From DATEOR01 sp036279015 (GTDB taxonomy: Bacteria > Actinomycetota > Thermoleophilia > Gaiellales > Gaiellaceae), in NCBI GenBank assembly GCA_036279015.1, contig DASUJY010000048.1, positions 18,743 to 82,742 on the forward strand: a stretch of 64,000 nt of DNA. Reading direction: 5' to 3'. This document shows positions 24,692 through 32,144 of the stretch, piece by piece. Position 1 is the stretch's first letter. The number at the start of each line of letters is the position of its first letter. A program made the translations under genes and the position numbers. The notes under the pieces are model-generated. The model was given only the letters and a program-made list of their open reading frames with translations. It searched no databases and was not told where the DNA came from.

Positions 24692-24874
24692 CTAGTCGCG
24701 GTCCTCGAGAAAGCTCTGGAAGTCCGCGTGCTTGCGGAGGTAGGACTCGACCTCGGCGAGACCCTCCATGATGAAGGCCTCGAGCCAGTCCTCGGTGAGG
24801 TCGTCGTCGATCCGGTGCGTGCCGCGCTCGGCCAAGGTGGCTGGATTATCGGCAGCGGGCACCGGCTTCGACAT
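24692..24874 (-). CDS. Small acidic protein of unknown function
   Basis: 60 residues, MSKPVPAADNPATLAERG to FLEDRD. The second half, WLEAFIMEGLAEVESYLRKH, is a convincing amphipathic helix with protein-like composition. It starts with ATG, preceded by TAGGCC 9 bases upstream on the minus strand; that element overlaps palindromic site B. Unrecognised; it stands alone between trxA and the Nudix gene. Confidence 0.6.
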   Translation of the reverse strand: MSKPVPAADNPATLAERGTHRIDDDLTEDWLEAFIMEGLAEVESYLRKHADFQSFLEDRD

Positions 24875-24888
24875 GGGCCGAACGGCCT
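24875..24888. promoter_or_regulatory. Palindromic site B, GGGCCGAACGGCCT
   Basis: A near-perfect inverted repeat (GGCC-GAAC-GGCC) followed by TATT, almost identical to site A at 19500. It occupies the space between the -10-like TAGGCC and the ATG of the small gene at 24874, where a bound protein would block transcription initiation. Confidence 0.5.
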
Positions 24889-24900
24889 ATTTTGGGAGCC

Positions 24901-25416
24901 CTACAGGCCTCCCTTCCAGGCCTTGAGGACGGCGACGGTGTTCTCGAAGGCGAACTCGTCCCACGCCGGCAGCTCGCCCGGCCGAAACCAGGCGACCTCG
25001 GCGACGTCGTCGGCCGGCTCGGGCTCGCCCGTTTCGATGCGGGCAGTCCAGTACAGGTTGAGCGTCCAGACGCCGCCGTCCCCGTAGCGGTCGGGCCAGG
25101 CCCCGAAGAAGGCGAGCGGCTCGATCTCGACCCCGGTCTCCTCGCGGAGCTCGCGTGCAAGCGTCTCGAGCGGGAGCTCCCCCTCGTCCATGAAGCCGCC
25201 CAGCAGGTCCCAGAGCCCTGCGCCCGGCTCGCCTGCTCTCCGCGCGAGCAGGACGCGGCCTTCGTCGTCGAGAAGGAGGGCGCTGACCGTCGGCGCCGGG
25301 TTGGCGTAGACGACGAGGCCGCAGGCGGGGCACCTCGCCTCCGCCTCGGCGAAGTCGAGCTCCGTCGTGCAGCGCGGGCAGCTCTTCCAGCCGTCGAAGA
25401 ACGGGCTGCGACGCAT
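24901..25416 (-). CDS. Nudix hydrolase with N-terminal zinc ribbon
   Basis: 171 residues from the ATG at 25416. A zinc ribbon comes first (CPRC at about 14 and CPACG at about 32), then the Nudix box GGFMDEGELPLETLARELRE with EETG completing GX5EX7REUXEEXGU. This is the NADH-pyrophosphatase-like or ADP-ribose-type arrangement; the substrate is a nucleoside diphosphate linked to X, not further defined. The start is favoured by a TACGCT hexamer (25431-25426) 9 bases upstream; a longer in-frame start at 25461 would run through that promoter. It is divergent from the small gene at 25433. Confidence 0.9.
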   Translation of the reverse strand: MRRSPFFDGWKSCPRCTTELDFAEAEARCPACGLVVYANPAPTVSALLLDDEGRVLLARRAGEPGAGLWDLLGGFMDEGELPLETLARELREETGVEIEPLAFFGAWPDRYGDGGVWTLNLYWTARIETGEPEPADDVAEVAWFRPGELPAWDEFAFENTVAVLKAWKGGL

Positions 25417-25432
25417 ATAGGATCGAGCGTAT
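25416..25432. promoter_or_regulatory. Compact divergent promoter, Nudix gene / small acidic gene
   Basis: Start codons on opposite strands lie only 16 bases apart (ATG ending at 25416 minus, ATG at 25433 plus). The minus strand carries TACGCT (25431-25426) and the plus strand TATAGG (25416-25421). Each -10 lies inside the other gene's leader, so simultaneous initiation is unlikely. Confidence 0.5.
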
Positions 25433-25594
25433 ATGTCGACAGGCGAGACTCCCGAGCCCACCGAGGAAGAGAAGGACGCCCCGCCCGAGCGCCGCGAGGA
25501 GGAAGACGCGAAGCGCTACCCCGCCCACGAAGATCCGGAGCGGGTCATCGAACCGGACGAGCTTCGTGAGAAGAGCGAGCGCGACGGCGAATGA
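25433..25594 (+). CDS. Small highly charged protein
   Basis: 53 residues from ATG, MSTGETPEPTEEEKDAPPER through RYPAHEDPERVIEPDELREK; rich in Glu, Asp, Pro and Arg, so probably disordered. Short acidic ORFs of this sort are frequent in actinobacteria. Coding is supported by the facing promoter arrangement and by wobble-position GC. The next gene starts inside its 3' end. Confidence 0.6.
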   Translation: MSTGETPEPTEEEKDAPPERREEEDAKRYPAHEDPERVIEPDELREKSERDGE

Positions 25595-25859
25595 GCTCGC
25601 GCGGATAGCCGAGCTCGCCGGCCTGCCTGGCGAGACGCTCATGCGTCTCGCGGAAGCGATGGAACGCCGCGACCTCGCCTCGGGGGAGTCGCTCGACGCC
25701 GAGGGCCGCTTCGGCGTCGTCCTCGCCGGCATGCTGCGCGCGCCGGAAGGGCTCCTACGGCCGGGCGGCACCTTTTCGGGGCGCGTCAGCGCCGTCACCC
25801 CGGCGACGGTCGCGAGCTGCGAGCGCGCGGTCTACGACGAGATCCGCGAGCGCGCGTAG
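25566..25859 (+). CDS. Short protein resembling part of a cyclic-nucleotide-binding domain
   Basis: 97 residues from GTG. The order LAGLPGETLMRLAEAMERRD, LASGESL, FGVVLAGMLRAP and GGTFSG mimics the beta-roll of cNMP-binding proteins, but the phosphate-binding cassette is missing, so it may be a degenerate or ligand-free version. It overlaps the 3' end of the preceding small gene by 29 bases and the facing gene's 3' end by 28. Function unknown. Confidence 0.55.
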   Translation: MRRASATANELARIAELAGLPGETLMRLAEAMERRDLASGESLDAEGRFGVVLAGMLRAPEGLLRPGGTFSGRVSAVTPATVASCERAVYDEIRERA

Positions 25860-26014
25860 CTGCGAGCCGTCAGTCCGCGCTTGCGCAGCGACCGAAGCGA
25901 GGAGCGCCGTCCCCAGGAGGAGACCGCGTCGGCCGCCGCGGCGAAGCCGCCGACGAGACGGAAGAAGAGGGCGGCGAAGAGGTAACAGCCGACGATGACG
26001 GCCCAGTTGCCCAC
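25832..26014 (-). CDS. Small membrane protein
   Basis: 60 residues from GTG: one hydrophobic segment (VIVGCYLFAALFFRLVGGFA) followed by a Ser/Arg-rich basic tail. It begins 4 bases after the serine hydrolase stop, so it may be co-translated. The Shine-Dalgarno is weak and the 3' end overlaps a facing ORF, so coding status is uncertain. Confidence 0.45.
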   Translation of the reverse strand: MGNWAVIVGCYLFAALFFRLVGGFAAAADAVSSWGRRSSLRSLRKRGLTARSYARSRISS

Positions 26015-26018
26015 GGCG

Positions 26019-26825
26019 TCATGCTAGCTCGGCGAGGACGGCGTCGGAGAGCGGCGGCCAAGCTTCCTTGGCCCACTCGCCGAAGCCGAGGTCGGTGACG
26101 CACGCGCAGGCGGCCCCGGCCTCCGGATCGACCCAGAGGAAGGTGCCCGAGCCTCCGAAGTGCCCGAAGGTGGGCGCGGAGTTCCGGGTGCCCGTCCAGT
26201 GCGGCTCCTTCGCGTCGCGGATCTCGAGGCCGAGGCCCCAGTCGAGGGGCTCGTAGCGTCCGAAGTCCGGGAGAACGCCGACGAGGCCGGGGAAGGCCAC
26301 CGAGGTCGCCTCGGCGAGCGTCTCGGGGGCGACGAGCGTCGGCGCCTGGAGCTCCTGCGCGAACGCGAGGAGGTCGGAGAGCGGGCCGCTGAGGCCGGCG
26401 GCCGGCGAGCCCGCCAGGGTCGTCCCGCCGAGTCCGAGCGGCTCGAGCACCGCCGCGCCGAGATAGTCGGCGAACGGCATCTCCGCCCGCTCGGCCAGGT
26501 GCTCGCCGAGCTGCTCGAAGCCCGTGTTCGAGTAGATGCGGCGCCGACCGGGCTCGGCGATCGGCCGGGCGCCCTCGAAGGGGAGGCCGGAGGCGTGGGC
26601 GAGGAGGTGCCGCACCGTGGAGCCGGGCGGCCCGGCGGGCTCGTCGAGGTCGACGACGCCCTCCTCGGAGGCGACGAGTACCGCCATCGCGGTGAAGAGC
26701 TTCGTCACCGAGGCCCACCGGAAGCTCCGCTCGAGCGGGCCGCGCGTCGCGATCCCGGCCGCGCTGACGACGCCGGCCGCCTTGTGCTCGGCCGGCCAGT
26801 CGTCGATCTGGGCAAGGGCATCCAA
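26019..26825 (-). CDS. Serine hydrolase, beta-lactamase/D,D-peptidase family
   Basis: 268 residues, with the three family motifs: SVTK (catalytic Ser and Lys, about residues 39-42), YSN (about 98-100) and HFGGSGT (about 225). No signal peptide, so cytoplasmic, as for class C-like esterases (EstB-like). The natural substrate is unknown. Start ATG at 26825, in a tight divergent pair with ridA. Confidence 0.88.
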   Translation of the reverse strand: MDALAQIDDWPAEHKAAGVVSAAGIATRGPLERSFRWASVTKLFTAMAVLVASEEGVVDLDEPAGPPGSTVRHLLAHASGLPFEGARPIAEPGRRRIYSNTGFEQLGEHLAERAEMPFADYLGAAVLEPLGLGGTTLAGSPAAGLSGPLSDLLAFAQELQAPTLVAPETLAEATSVAFPGLVGVLPDFGRYEPLDWGLGLEIRDAKEPHWTGTRNSAPTFGHFGGSGTFLWVDPEAGAACACVTDLGFGEWAKEAWPPLSDAVLAELA

Positions 26826-26845
26826 GGCTCGGAGATACTAGTTCG

Positions 26846-27235
26846 GTGCAGCGGCGCCTCATCTCATCGGGCTCTCCCTACGAGCCGGTCGTCGGCTTTT
26901 CGCGGGCGGTGCGCGTCGGCGAGCACGTCTACGTGGCCGGAACCGCGCCGGTGATGCCCGACGGGGCGGATCCGCCGGCCGACGCCTACGGCCAGGCGCG
27001 CCGCTGCCTCGACATCATCGCGGGCGCGCTCGAGCAGGCGGGCGCCTCGCTCCGGGACGTCGTGCGCACGCGCGTCTACCTCGTCCGGGTCGAGGACTTC
27101 GAGGACGTCGGCCGCGCGCACGGAGAGGTGTTCGGCGACATCCGCCCCGCGAACACGACGCTCCTCGCCGGCGGCCTCGTGGATTCCCGCTGGCTCGTCG
27201 AGATCGAGGCGGAGGCAGTCGTAAGCGGGCCCTGA
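26846..27235 (+). CDS. RidA/YjgF-family protein
   Basis: 129 residues with the RidA layout: VGEHVYVAGTAPVMPDG, QARRCLDIIAGALEQAGASL, VRTRVYLVRVEDF and the Arg/Glu-bearing C-terminus VEIEAEAVV. RidA proteins hydrolyse reactive enamine/imine intermediates from PLP enzymes; the conserved Arg lies in RTRVYL. The GTG start lies 4 bases from TACTAG, suggesting a leaderless mRNA. Its stop codon sits inside the terminator hairpin. Confidence 0.92.
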   Translation: MQRRLISSGSPYEPVVGFSRAVRVGEHVYVAGTAPVMPDGADPPADAYGQARRCLDIIAGALEQAGASLRDVVRTRVYLVRVEDFEDVGRAHGEVFGDIRPANTTLLAGGLVDSRWLVEIEAEAVVSGP

Positions 27236-27246
27236 GGCCCGCTTAC
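27221..27246 (+). terminator. Hairpin overlapping the ridA stop codon
   Basis: GTAAGCGGG (27221-27229) pairs perfectly with CCCGCTTAC (27238-27246), an 8-base loop containing the TGA stop at 27233-27235. It is symmetric, so it could end transcripts of both convergent genes. Confidence 0.7.
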
Positions 27247-27265
27247 GATCCGACTGTTTGTAGTT

Positions 27266-27727
27266 CTAGGCGGTCTGCGCGCGGCCGAGATGCCGGCTCG
27301 CCAGCACCGCTCCGCTGCCGAGCAGCAGGAGCGCCAGTGCGAGCCCGGCGCCGATCCCGGCGTCCTTCCAGTCGATCCCCGCGGAGACGAGCTCCGGGGT
27401 GGCAACCTCGCGCGGCTGCGTCCGCACGAACTCGATCTTGTCGCTCGGGCTTCCGCTCGGCGTAGACCTGACGACCTCGATCAGGTCGCCGCGGCTGATC
27501 GCGTAGTCCGTGGGCGTCGCCCGCGGCATGCCGTAGTCGGAGGCGTTGACCTGCGCCGTCACCGACGGAAAGTCGCTCACGAACGGCTGGTAGCTGTTCT
27601 CCCCGCTCGACGCCACTCCGATGCCCTGGTCGACGCCCGCCTGCGCGACCGGGGCCGCCAGCGCCGCCACCGCGAATCCGAGAGCGATCCGCCTGATGAA
27701 CCAGTTCTTTCTCCGATTGCTCCGCAT
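27266..27727 (-). CDS. Secreted protein with C-terminal membrane anchor, unknown function
   Basis: 153 residues. It has an N-terminal signal (RRIALGFAVAALAAPVAQAG, cleavage near residue 30), an extracytoplasmic region with SGENSYQPFVSDFPSVTAQV, and a C-terminal hydrophobic helix GAGLALALLLLGSGAVLASR followed by a short basic end. Unrecognised. Start ATG at 27727; it is divergent from the carboxylate-amine ligase across 98 bases. Confidence 0.7.
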   Translation of the reverse strand: MRSNRRKNWFIRRIALGFAVAALAAPVAQAGVDQGIGVASSGENSYQPFVSDFPSVTAQVNASDYGMPRATPTDYAISRGDLIEVVRSTPSGSPSDKIEFVRTQPREVATPELVSAGIDWKDAGIGAGLALALLLLGSGAVLASRHLGRAQTA

Positions 27728-27825
27728 CCTCCCGCTCCCTTCTCGTTGCCCCCCTGCTCCTTGCGGACCAGACGGCCGACCCGGCGCGTTTCTTCCACCG
27801 GCAGACGGTTAGAGTCTCGGGGGCC

Positions 27826-29025
27826 GTGAAGCAGATCTATCCGGCCACGATCACGGGGAAGAGCTTCGCGCCCGGCGGAAGCGTCCTCGACCACCGCTTC
27901 GGCGCTGGCGACCCGTACACGCTCGGTGTCGAGGAGGAGTACATGCTCCTCGACGGCGAGACCTTCGACCTCGTCCAGCACGTGGACACCGTGCTGACCG
28001 CCGTGCAGGACGGGGAGCACACGGACCGAATCGGCCCCGAGCTCATGCAGTCGGTCGTCGAGATCTCGACTCCGGTCTGCCCGAGCGTCAGCGGCGTCGA
28101 CGCCGAGCTCCGCAAGCTGCGCGGGCTCGTGAGCGAGGTCGCACGCGAGCGCGGAATGCGGGTCGGGTCGTCGGGGACGCATCCCTTCAGCCTCTTCGAG
28201 CGGCAGCGGATCACCGCCCGCGACCGCTACCGGAACCTCGTCGACCAGCTCCAGTACATCGCGCGGCGCGAGCTCATCTTCGGGCTCCACATCCACGTCG
28301 CGGTCGACGACCCGGAAAAGGCGATCAAGGTCACGAGCGCACTCCTCCTCCACCTGCCCGACCTCCTCGCGCTCTCGGCGAGCTCGCCGTTCTGGCGCGG
28401 CGAGACGACCGGGCTCGCGTCGAGCCGACAGATGGTCTTCGCCGCCTTCCCACGCTCAGGGCCACCACCCCGCTTCCGCGACTACGCCGACTACGCGGAG
28501 GTCGTCGGCCAGCTCGAGAAGACGGGCTGCATCGCGGACTACACGCACATCTGGTGGGACATCAGGCTCCATCCGCGCTTCGGCACGATCGAGATCCGCG
28601 TCATGGACGCCATCACCCGCGTCGAGGAGACCGTCGCGCTCACGGCCTACGTGCAGGCACTCGTGAAGCACTACTCGGAGCTCTTCGAGCGCGGCGGCGA
28701 GCTGCCGTCCTTCCATCGCATCCTGATCTCGGAGAACAAGTGGCTGGGAGCCCGCTATGGGCTCGAGGCACCCGTGATGGACCTCGCCACCGGGCGCCGG
28801 AACCGCGTCCCGATCGCCCAGCTCATCCGCCGCACGCTCCGGGAGATCGAACCGCACGCGCGCGAGCTGGGCGCCGAGCGCGAGCTCGAAGGCGTCCGCG
28901 ACATCCTCGGACGCGGGAACGGCGCCGACCGGCAGCTGCGCGTCTTCAACGCAAACCGCGACATCGTCGAGGTGGCGACGGAGATCGCGGACGCGACCGA
29001 GGCGGCGATGGTCGGCACGCGATGA
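27826..29025 (+). CDS. Carboxylate-amine ligase, YbdK/GCS2 family
   Basis: 399 residues. GCS2-family landmarks: LGVEEEYMLLD (the metal-binding Glu cluster), ELMQSVVEISTPVC, GLHIHVAVDDP and FRVMD-like IEIRVMDAITRVEETVAL. Members ligate glutamate to an amine or thiol (glutamate-cysteine ligase-like). Start GTG at 27826. The stop overlaps the ATG of the selenoperoxiredoxin (ATGA), a strong hint that the product may supply a low-molecular-weight thiol or other reductant; this is inference. Confidence 0.9.
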   Translation: MKQIYPATITGKSFAPGGSVLDHRFGAGDPYTLGVEEEYMLLDGETFDLVQHVDTVLTAVQDGEHTDRIGPELMQSVVEISTPVCPSVSGVDAELRKLRGLVSEVARERGMRVGSSGTHPFSLFERQRITARDRYRNLVDQLQYIARRELIFGLHIHVAVDDPEKAIKVTSALLLHLPDLLALSASSPFWRGETTGLASSRQMVFAAFPRSGPPPRFRDYADYAEVVGQLEKTGCIADYTHIWWDIRLHPRFGTIEIRVMDAITRVEETVALTAYVQALVKHYSELFERGGELPSFHRILISENKWLGARYGLEAPVMDLATGRRNRVPIAQLIRRTLREIEPHARELGAERELEGVRDILGRGNGADRQLRVFNANRDIVEVATEIADATEAAMVGTR

Positions 29026-29483
29026 TCGCAGTCGGCACCGAGGCGCCCGCCGCGCGGGTCTGGCTCACGCCCCGCGACGACGTCGAGCTCCGCGACCTGG
29101 CCGAGCACTCGCCCTACCTGCTCCTCTTCTACCTCTTCGACTGGTCGGCCACCTGAACGGACGAGTTCACGCTCCTGCGTGACAGGGGCCGGGAGTTCGA
29201 CGAGGCGGGCGTGAAGGTGTTCGGCATCTCGCGCGACAGCCCCTGGTCGCACGTCGCCTGGGCCCAGGCGCTCGACCTCGAGGTGACGCTCCTGTCCGAC
29301 TGGAACGGCGACGCCGTCGCGGCCTTCGGGGTCGGGCACGAGTATCGCGGGCTCGAGGGCGTCGCCGAGCGCACCGCCTTCCTCGTCGACCGAGACGGCA
29401 TCATCCGCGGAGCATGGCGGTACGAGTCTGGCCAAGTCCCCGATTTCGACGAGCTGCTCACAGCCGCCCGCTCGCTCTCGTAA
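29022..29483 (+). CDS. Selenocysteine peroxiredoxin, read through an in-frame UGA (Sec45)
   Basis: Reading through the UGA at 29154-29156 gives 153 residues with an AhpC/TSA-type peroxiredoxin fold. MIAVGTEAPAARVWLTPRDD leads to LFYLFDWSAT-U45-TDEFTLLRDR, where Sec replaces the peroxidatic Cys of the PxxxTxxC region, and then VFGISRDSPWSHVAWAQALD and FLVDRDGIIRGAW. Selenocysteine peroxiredoxins (PrxU) are known in anaerobes that carry glycine reductase. It reduces peroxides using a thiol or thioredoxin donor. The ATG overlaps the ligase stop. Its 3' end overlaps the next ORF by 70 bases. Without Sec decoding it would be annotated as two fragments. Confidence 0.93.
29154..29156 (+). other. Selenocysteine codon (UGA) of the peroxiredoxin
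   Basis: The in-frame TGA is exactly at the peroxidatic-Cys position. The bases following fold into a short stem-loop at 29165-29183 with a bulged U, with the loop (29173-29176) 17-20 bases after the UGA, within the range of bacterial SECIS elements. The fold was drawn by eye. Confidence 0.9.
29165..29183 (+). promoter_or_regulatory. SECIS-like hairpin
   Basis: GTTCACGC pairs with GCGTGAC around the loop TCCT, leaving one bulged U, 9-27 bases downstream of the UGA. Bacterial SECIS elements have a bulged U and an apical loop of this distance; the lack of a G in the loop is atypical. Confidence 0.5.
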
Positions 29484-31363
29484 GCCTTCTTTACGCTGCG
29501 GCGGCCGTCGCCGCGACCTGGCCGGCGCTCGGCTCCTTCGGGAGCTCGTTCATGGCGAGCGGCGGCGAGGGGCACGGCGAGCCGCCCGCGGGCGACTACC
29601 TCCAGACGGTCTATCGCTTCTGGCTCGTCGGGCACCGCCTCTCCGGCGGCGGGGCGCCGTGGCTGGATCCGTATGGCTTCCAGCCTCTGGTCGGGGAGCA
29701 GACCGTTCTCGGCGGCTGGCCCTTCGGCTTCGCCTTCTGGCCGCTCGACGCCCTCTTCGGCCCGGTCGTCGCCTGGAACCTCCTGCTCCTCGGGACGATC
29801 GTCCTCGCCGGCCTCGCCACGTACGCCTGGCTCCGCGCGCTCGGGCTCGGCGCTGCGGCAGCCGCCGTCGGCGGGCTGGCCTTCGCGGTGGCGCCGTACC
29901 GTCTCGACCAGAGCGCGACGGGCCACGTCCTCGGCTGGGCGGCGCTCTTCGTGCCCCTCGCGCTGCTCGGAATCGAGCGGGCGCGGACGGCCGGCACGGC
30001 GAGGCGTGCCCACGGCTGGGGTGCGCTGACGGCGGCAGCGCTTGCGTCGGTCGCGGTCTCCGGCCAGCTCCACCTGGCGCTCGGCGCCGTCCCGTTCGTG
30101 CTCGCCTATGTGCTCGTGCGCCTGCGTCCCGTGCCGCTCGTCTGGACGCTCGCCGGCGCAGTGGCCGCGACGGCGGTCGGGCTCGTCGTCCGCTTCACCC
30201 TGATTGCCGGCTCGGCCGAGGACCAGGGGCGCTCGCTCGCCGAGGTGCGCAAGTTCCAGGCCGAATGGATCGACCTGGTGAACCGCTGGCACCGGGCGGG
30301 CAGCGAGGAGCTCGTCTACTTCGGCTGGCTCACCCCGCTCCTCGCTCTTGTCGGGCTCGTTTTCCTGTGGCGCCGCCGCCCGGGCCTCGCCGTCCTGCTC
30401 GGCCTCGGGGCGCTGGTGCCGATCCTGCTCTCGCTCGGGACGAACCTCCCGACCTACTCCCTGCTCTGGGACGCGTTCCCGCCGCTTCGCTTCCCACGCG
30501 TGCCCGAGCGGCTGATGCCGATCGCCGACCTCGCCCTCGCCGGCCTGCTCGCGTTCGCGGCAGCCGAGATCGTTCGGCGCGCCGGCAGATGGGGAACCGC
30601 CGCTGCGGCCGCGCTCGTCGTCCTCGTCGCCCTCGACCTCGGGGTCCAGCCCGTCTCCACGACTCAGCCGGATCCAGACAACGCGGCCTACGCGGCACTC
30701 GCCGGGCCCGGGCGGCTTCTCGAGCTGCCGCTCTTCGATCCCGGGATCCACTACGGCAGCGTCTACGACTACTACGAGCTCCAGGCCGGGCGCGAACGGC
30801 CGCAGGGATACAACACGCTCGCGCCCCGGCGCGCCTACACCTTCGCGTTCACCTACAACCGGATCTCCTGCGGCGTCTGGCTACCGGGAGACGCCGCCGA
30901 GCTCGAGCGCGTGGGCGTCCGGCACGTGCTGTTGCACCGCGGGCTCTACGAGCAGGCGGACGACCGCTCGGCCTGGTTCGCCTGGCGCGGGCTCGAGCAG
31001 GCGGGCTGGGCTCCGGTCGCGACCGGCGGCGCGGTCACGCTCTTCGGCCGCGGAGGCCCGTCAGCCCCGCCCCCGTTCGCGGAGCCGCCGCGCTCGCAGC
31101 CGGTCTTCTGCCAGGGCTGGCGCGACGGCACGATGACGGAGCTGCAGGCGCCCATCTGGGTCTACGGGCCCGGCGACTACGCCGACGTGCACGTGACCGC
31201 CGACGTGCCGACACTCGTGACGATCTCGACGGATGGGCGCCTCCAGGACCGGCGCCTCGTGTCGGGGACCATGAGCATGCACATCCGCCTCGAGGGCTTC
31301 CGCTGGCACCCTGTCGTCTTCGAGGCGACGCAGCCCGGGGTCAGGCTCGACTACATCCGCTAA
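29414..31363 (+). CDS. Polytopic membrane protein, GT-C glycosyltransferase-like
   Basis: 649 residues with about ten to twelve hydrophobic segments in the first 450 residues and a soluble C-terminal domain (about 460-649). The N-terminus leads to WPALGSFGSSFMASGGEGHG, a luminal acidic loop typical of GT-C-like dolichol/polyprenyl-dependent transferases, though no diagnostic motif is certain. The only plausible start is the ATG at 29414, which makes it overlap the peroxiredoxin by 70 bases; the true start could be non-canonical near 29480. Possibly a cell-envelope glycosyltransferase. Confidence 0.75.
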   Translation: MAVRVWPSPRFRRAAHSRPLALVSLLYAAAAVAATWPALGSFGSSFMASGGEGHGEPPAGDYLQTVYRFWLVGHRLSGGGAPWLDPYGFQPLVGEQTVLGGWPFGFAFWPLDALFGPVVAWNLLLLGTIVLAGLATYAWLRALGLGAAAAAVGGLAFAVAPYRLDQSATGHVLGWAALFVPLALLGIERARTAGTARRAHGWGALTAAALASVAVSGQLHLALGAVPFVLAYVLVRLRPVPLVWTLAGAVAATAVGLVVRFTLIAGSAEDQGRSLAEVRKFQAEWIDLVNRWHRAGSEELVYFGWLTPLLALVGLVFLWRRRPGLAVLLGLGALVPILLSLGTNLPTYSLLWDAFPPLRFPRVPERLMPIADLALAGLLAFAAAEIVRRAGRWGTAAAAALVVLVALDLGVQPVSTTQPDPDNAAYAALAGPGRLLELPLFDPGIHYGSVYDYYELQAGRERPQGYNTLAPRRAYTFAFTYNRISCGVWLPGDAAELERVGVRHVLLHRGLYEQADDRSAWFAWRGLEQAGWAPVATGGAVTLFGRGGPSAPPPFAEPPRSQPVFCQGWRDGTMTELQAPIWVYGPGDYADVHVTADVPTLVTISTDGRLQDRRLVSGTMSMHIRLEGFRWHPVVFEATQPGVRLDYIR

Positions 31364-31367
31364 GGGC

Positions 31368-32144
31368 TCACATGCCCATCGCGTGATAGCCCGAGTCGAC
31401 GTAGAGCGTCGTCCCGGTCACGTTTCCGGCCTCGTCGGAGAGGAGGAAGGCGGCCGCGGCGCCGACGTCGTCCGCGTCGATCGGCCGGTGGAGCGGCGCC
31501 CGCTCCTCGACGATCGCCTCCATCGTCGGGAAGCCGGCGATCGAGCGCGCGGCGAGCGTACGTACCGGGCCCGCGGAGACGGCGTTGACGCGGATGTTCT
31601 TCTGCCCGAGGTCCCAGGCGAGGTAGCGGACGGATGAGTCGAGGGTCGCCTTCGCGACGCCCATGACGTTGTAGTGCGGGACGGCGCGCTCCCCGCCGAG
31701 GTACGTCATGGTCAGGATCGAGCCGCCGCCGGCCGCCTCCATGAGCGGCTCCGCTAGGCGGGCGGAGGCGACCAGCGAATAGGCCGAGACGTCGAGCGCG
31801 AGCCAGAAGCGGTCTCGCGGCGTGTCCGTGAAGCGCCCCTCGAGATCGCGCGCATCCGCGAAGGCGACCGAATGGACGAGGAGATCGAGCTCGCCGCCGA
31901 AGGCCTCGCTCGCCTCGGCGAAGACGCGCTCGAGCCCCTCGTCGGAGCGGACGTCGCATTCGGTGACGAGCGGGCTCGAGACCGACTCCGCCAGCTCGCG
32001 CACGTTCTTCTCGATTCTCTCGCCCTGATAGGTGAAGGCGAGGCTCGCGCCGCCCTCGGCGAGCTTCTGCGCGATCGCCCACGCGATCGAGCGCCGGTTG
32101 GCGACGCCGAGGACGAGGCCGCGCTTGCCCGTGAAATCAGCCAA
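31368..32144 (-). CDS. fabI: Enoyl-[acyl-carrier-protein] reductase, FabI type
   Basis: 258 residues with FabI features: the altered Rossmann motif GVANRRSIAWAIA, LVHSVAFADA, MTYLGGERAVPHYNVMGVAK with the catalytic Tyr-x6-Lys (Y..NVMGVAK), and SAGPVRTLAARSI. The enzyme reduces trans-2-enoyl-ACP with NADH in fatty-acid elongation and is the target of triclosan/isoniazid-type inhibitors. Start ATG at 32144, inside the 3' end of the TDT transporter gene (8-base overlap). It converges with the membrane protein at 31363. Confidence 0.94.
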   Translation of the reverse strand: MADFTGKRGLVLGVANRRSIAWAIAQKLAEGGASLAFTYQGERIEKNVRELAESVSSPLVTECDVRSDEGLERVFAEASEAFGGELDLLVHSVAFADARDLEGRFTDTPRDRFWLALDVSAYSLVASARLAEPLMEAAGGGSILTMTYLGGERAVPHYNVMGVAKATLDSSVRYLAWDLGQKNIRVNAVSAGPVRTLAARSIAGFPTMEAIVEERAPLHRPIDADDVGAAAAFLLSDEAGNVTGTTLYVDSGYHAMGM

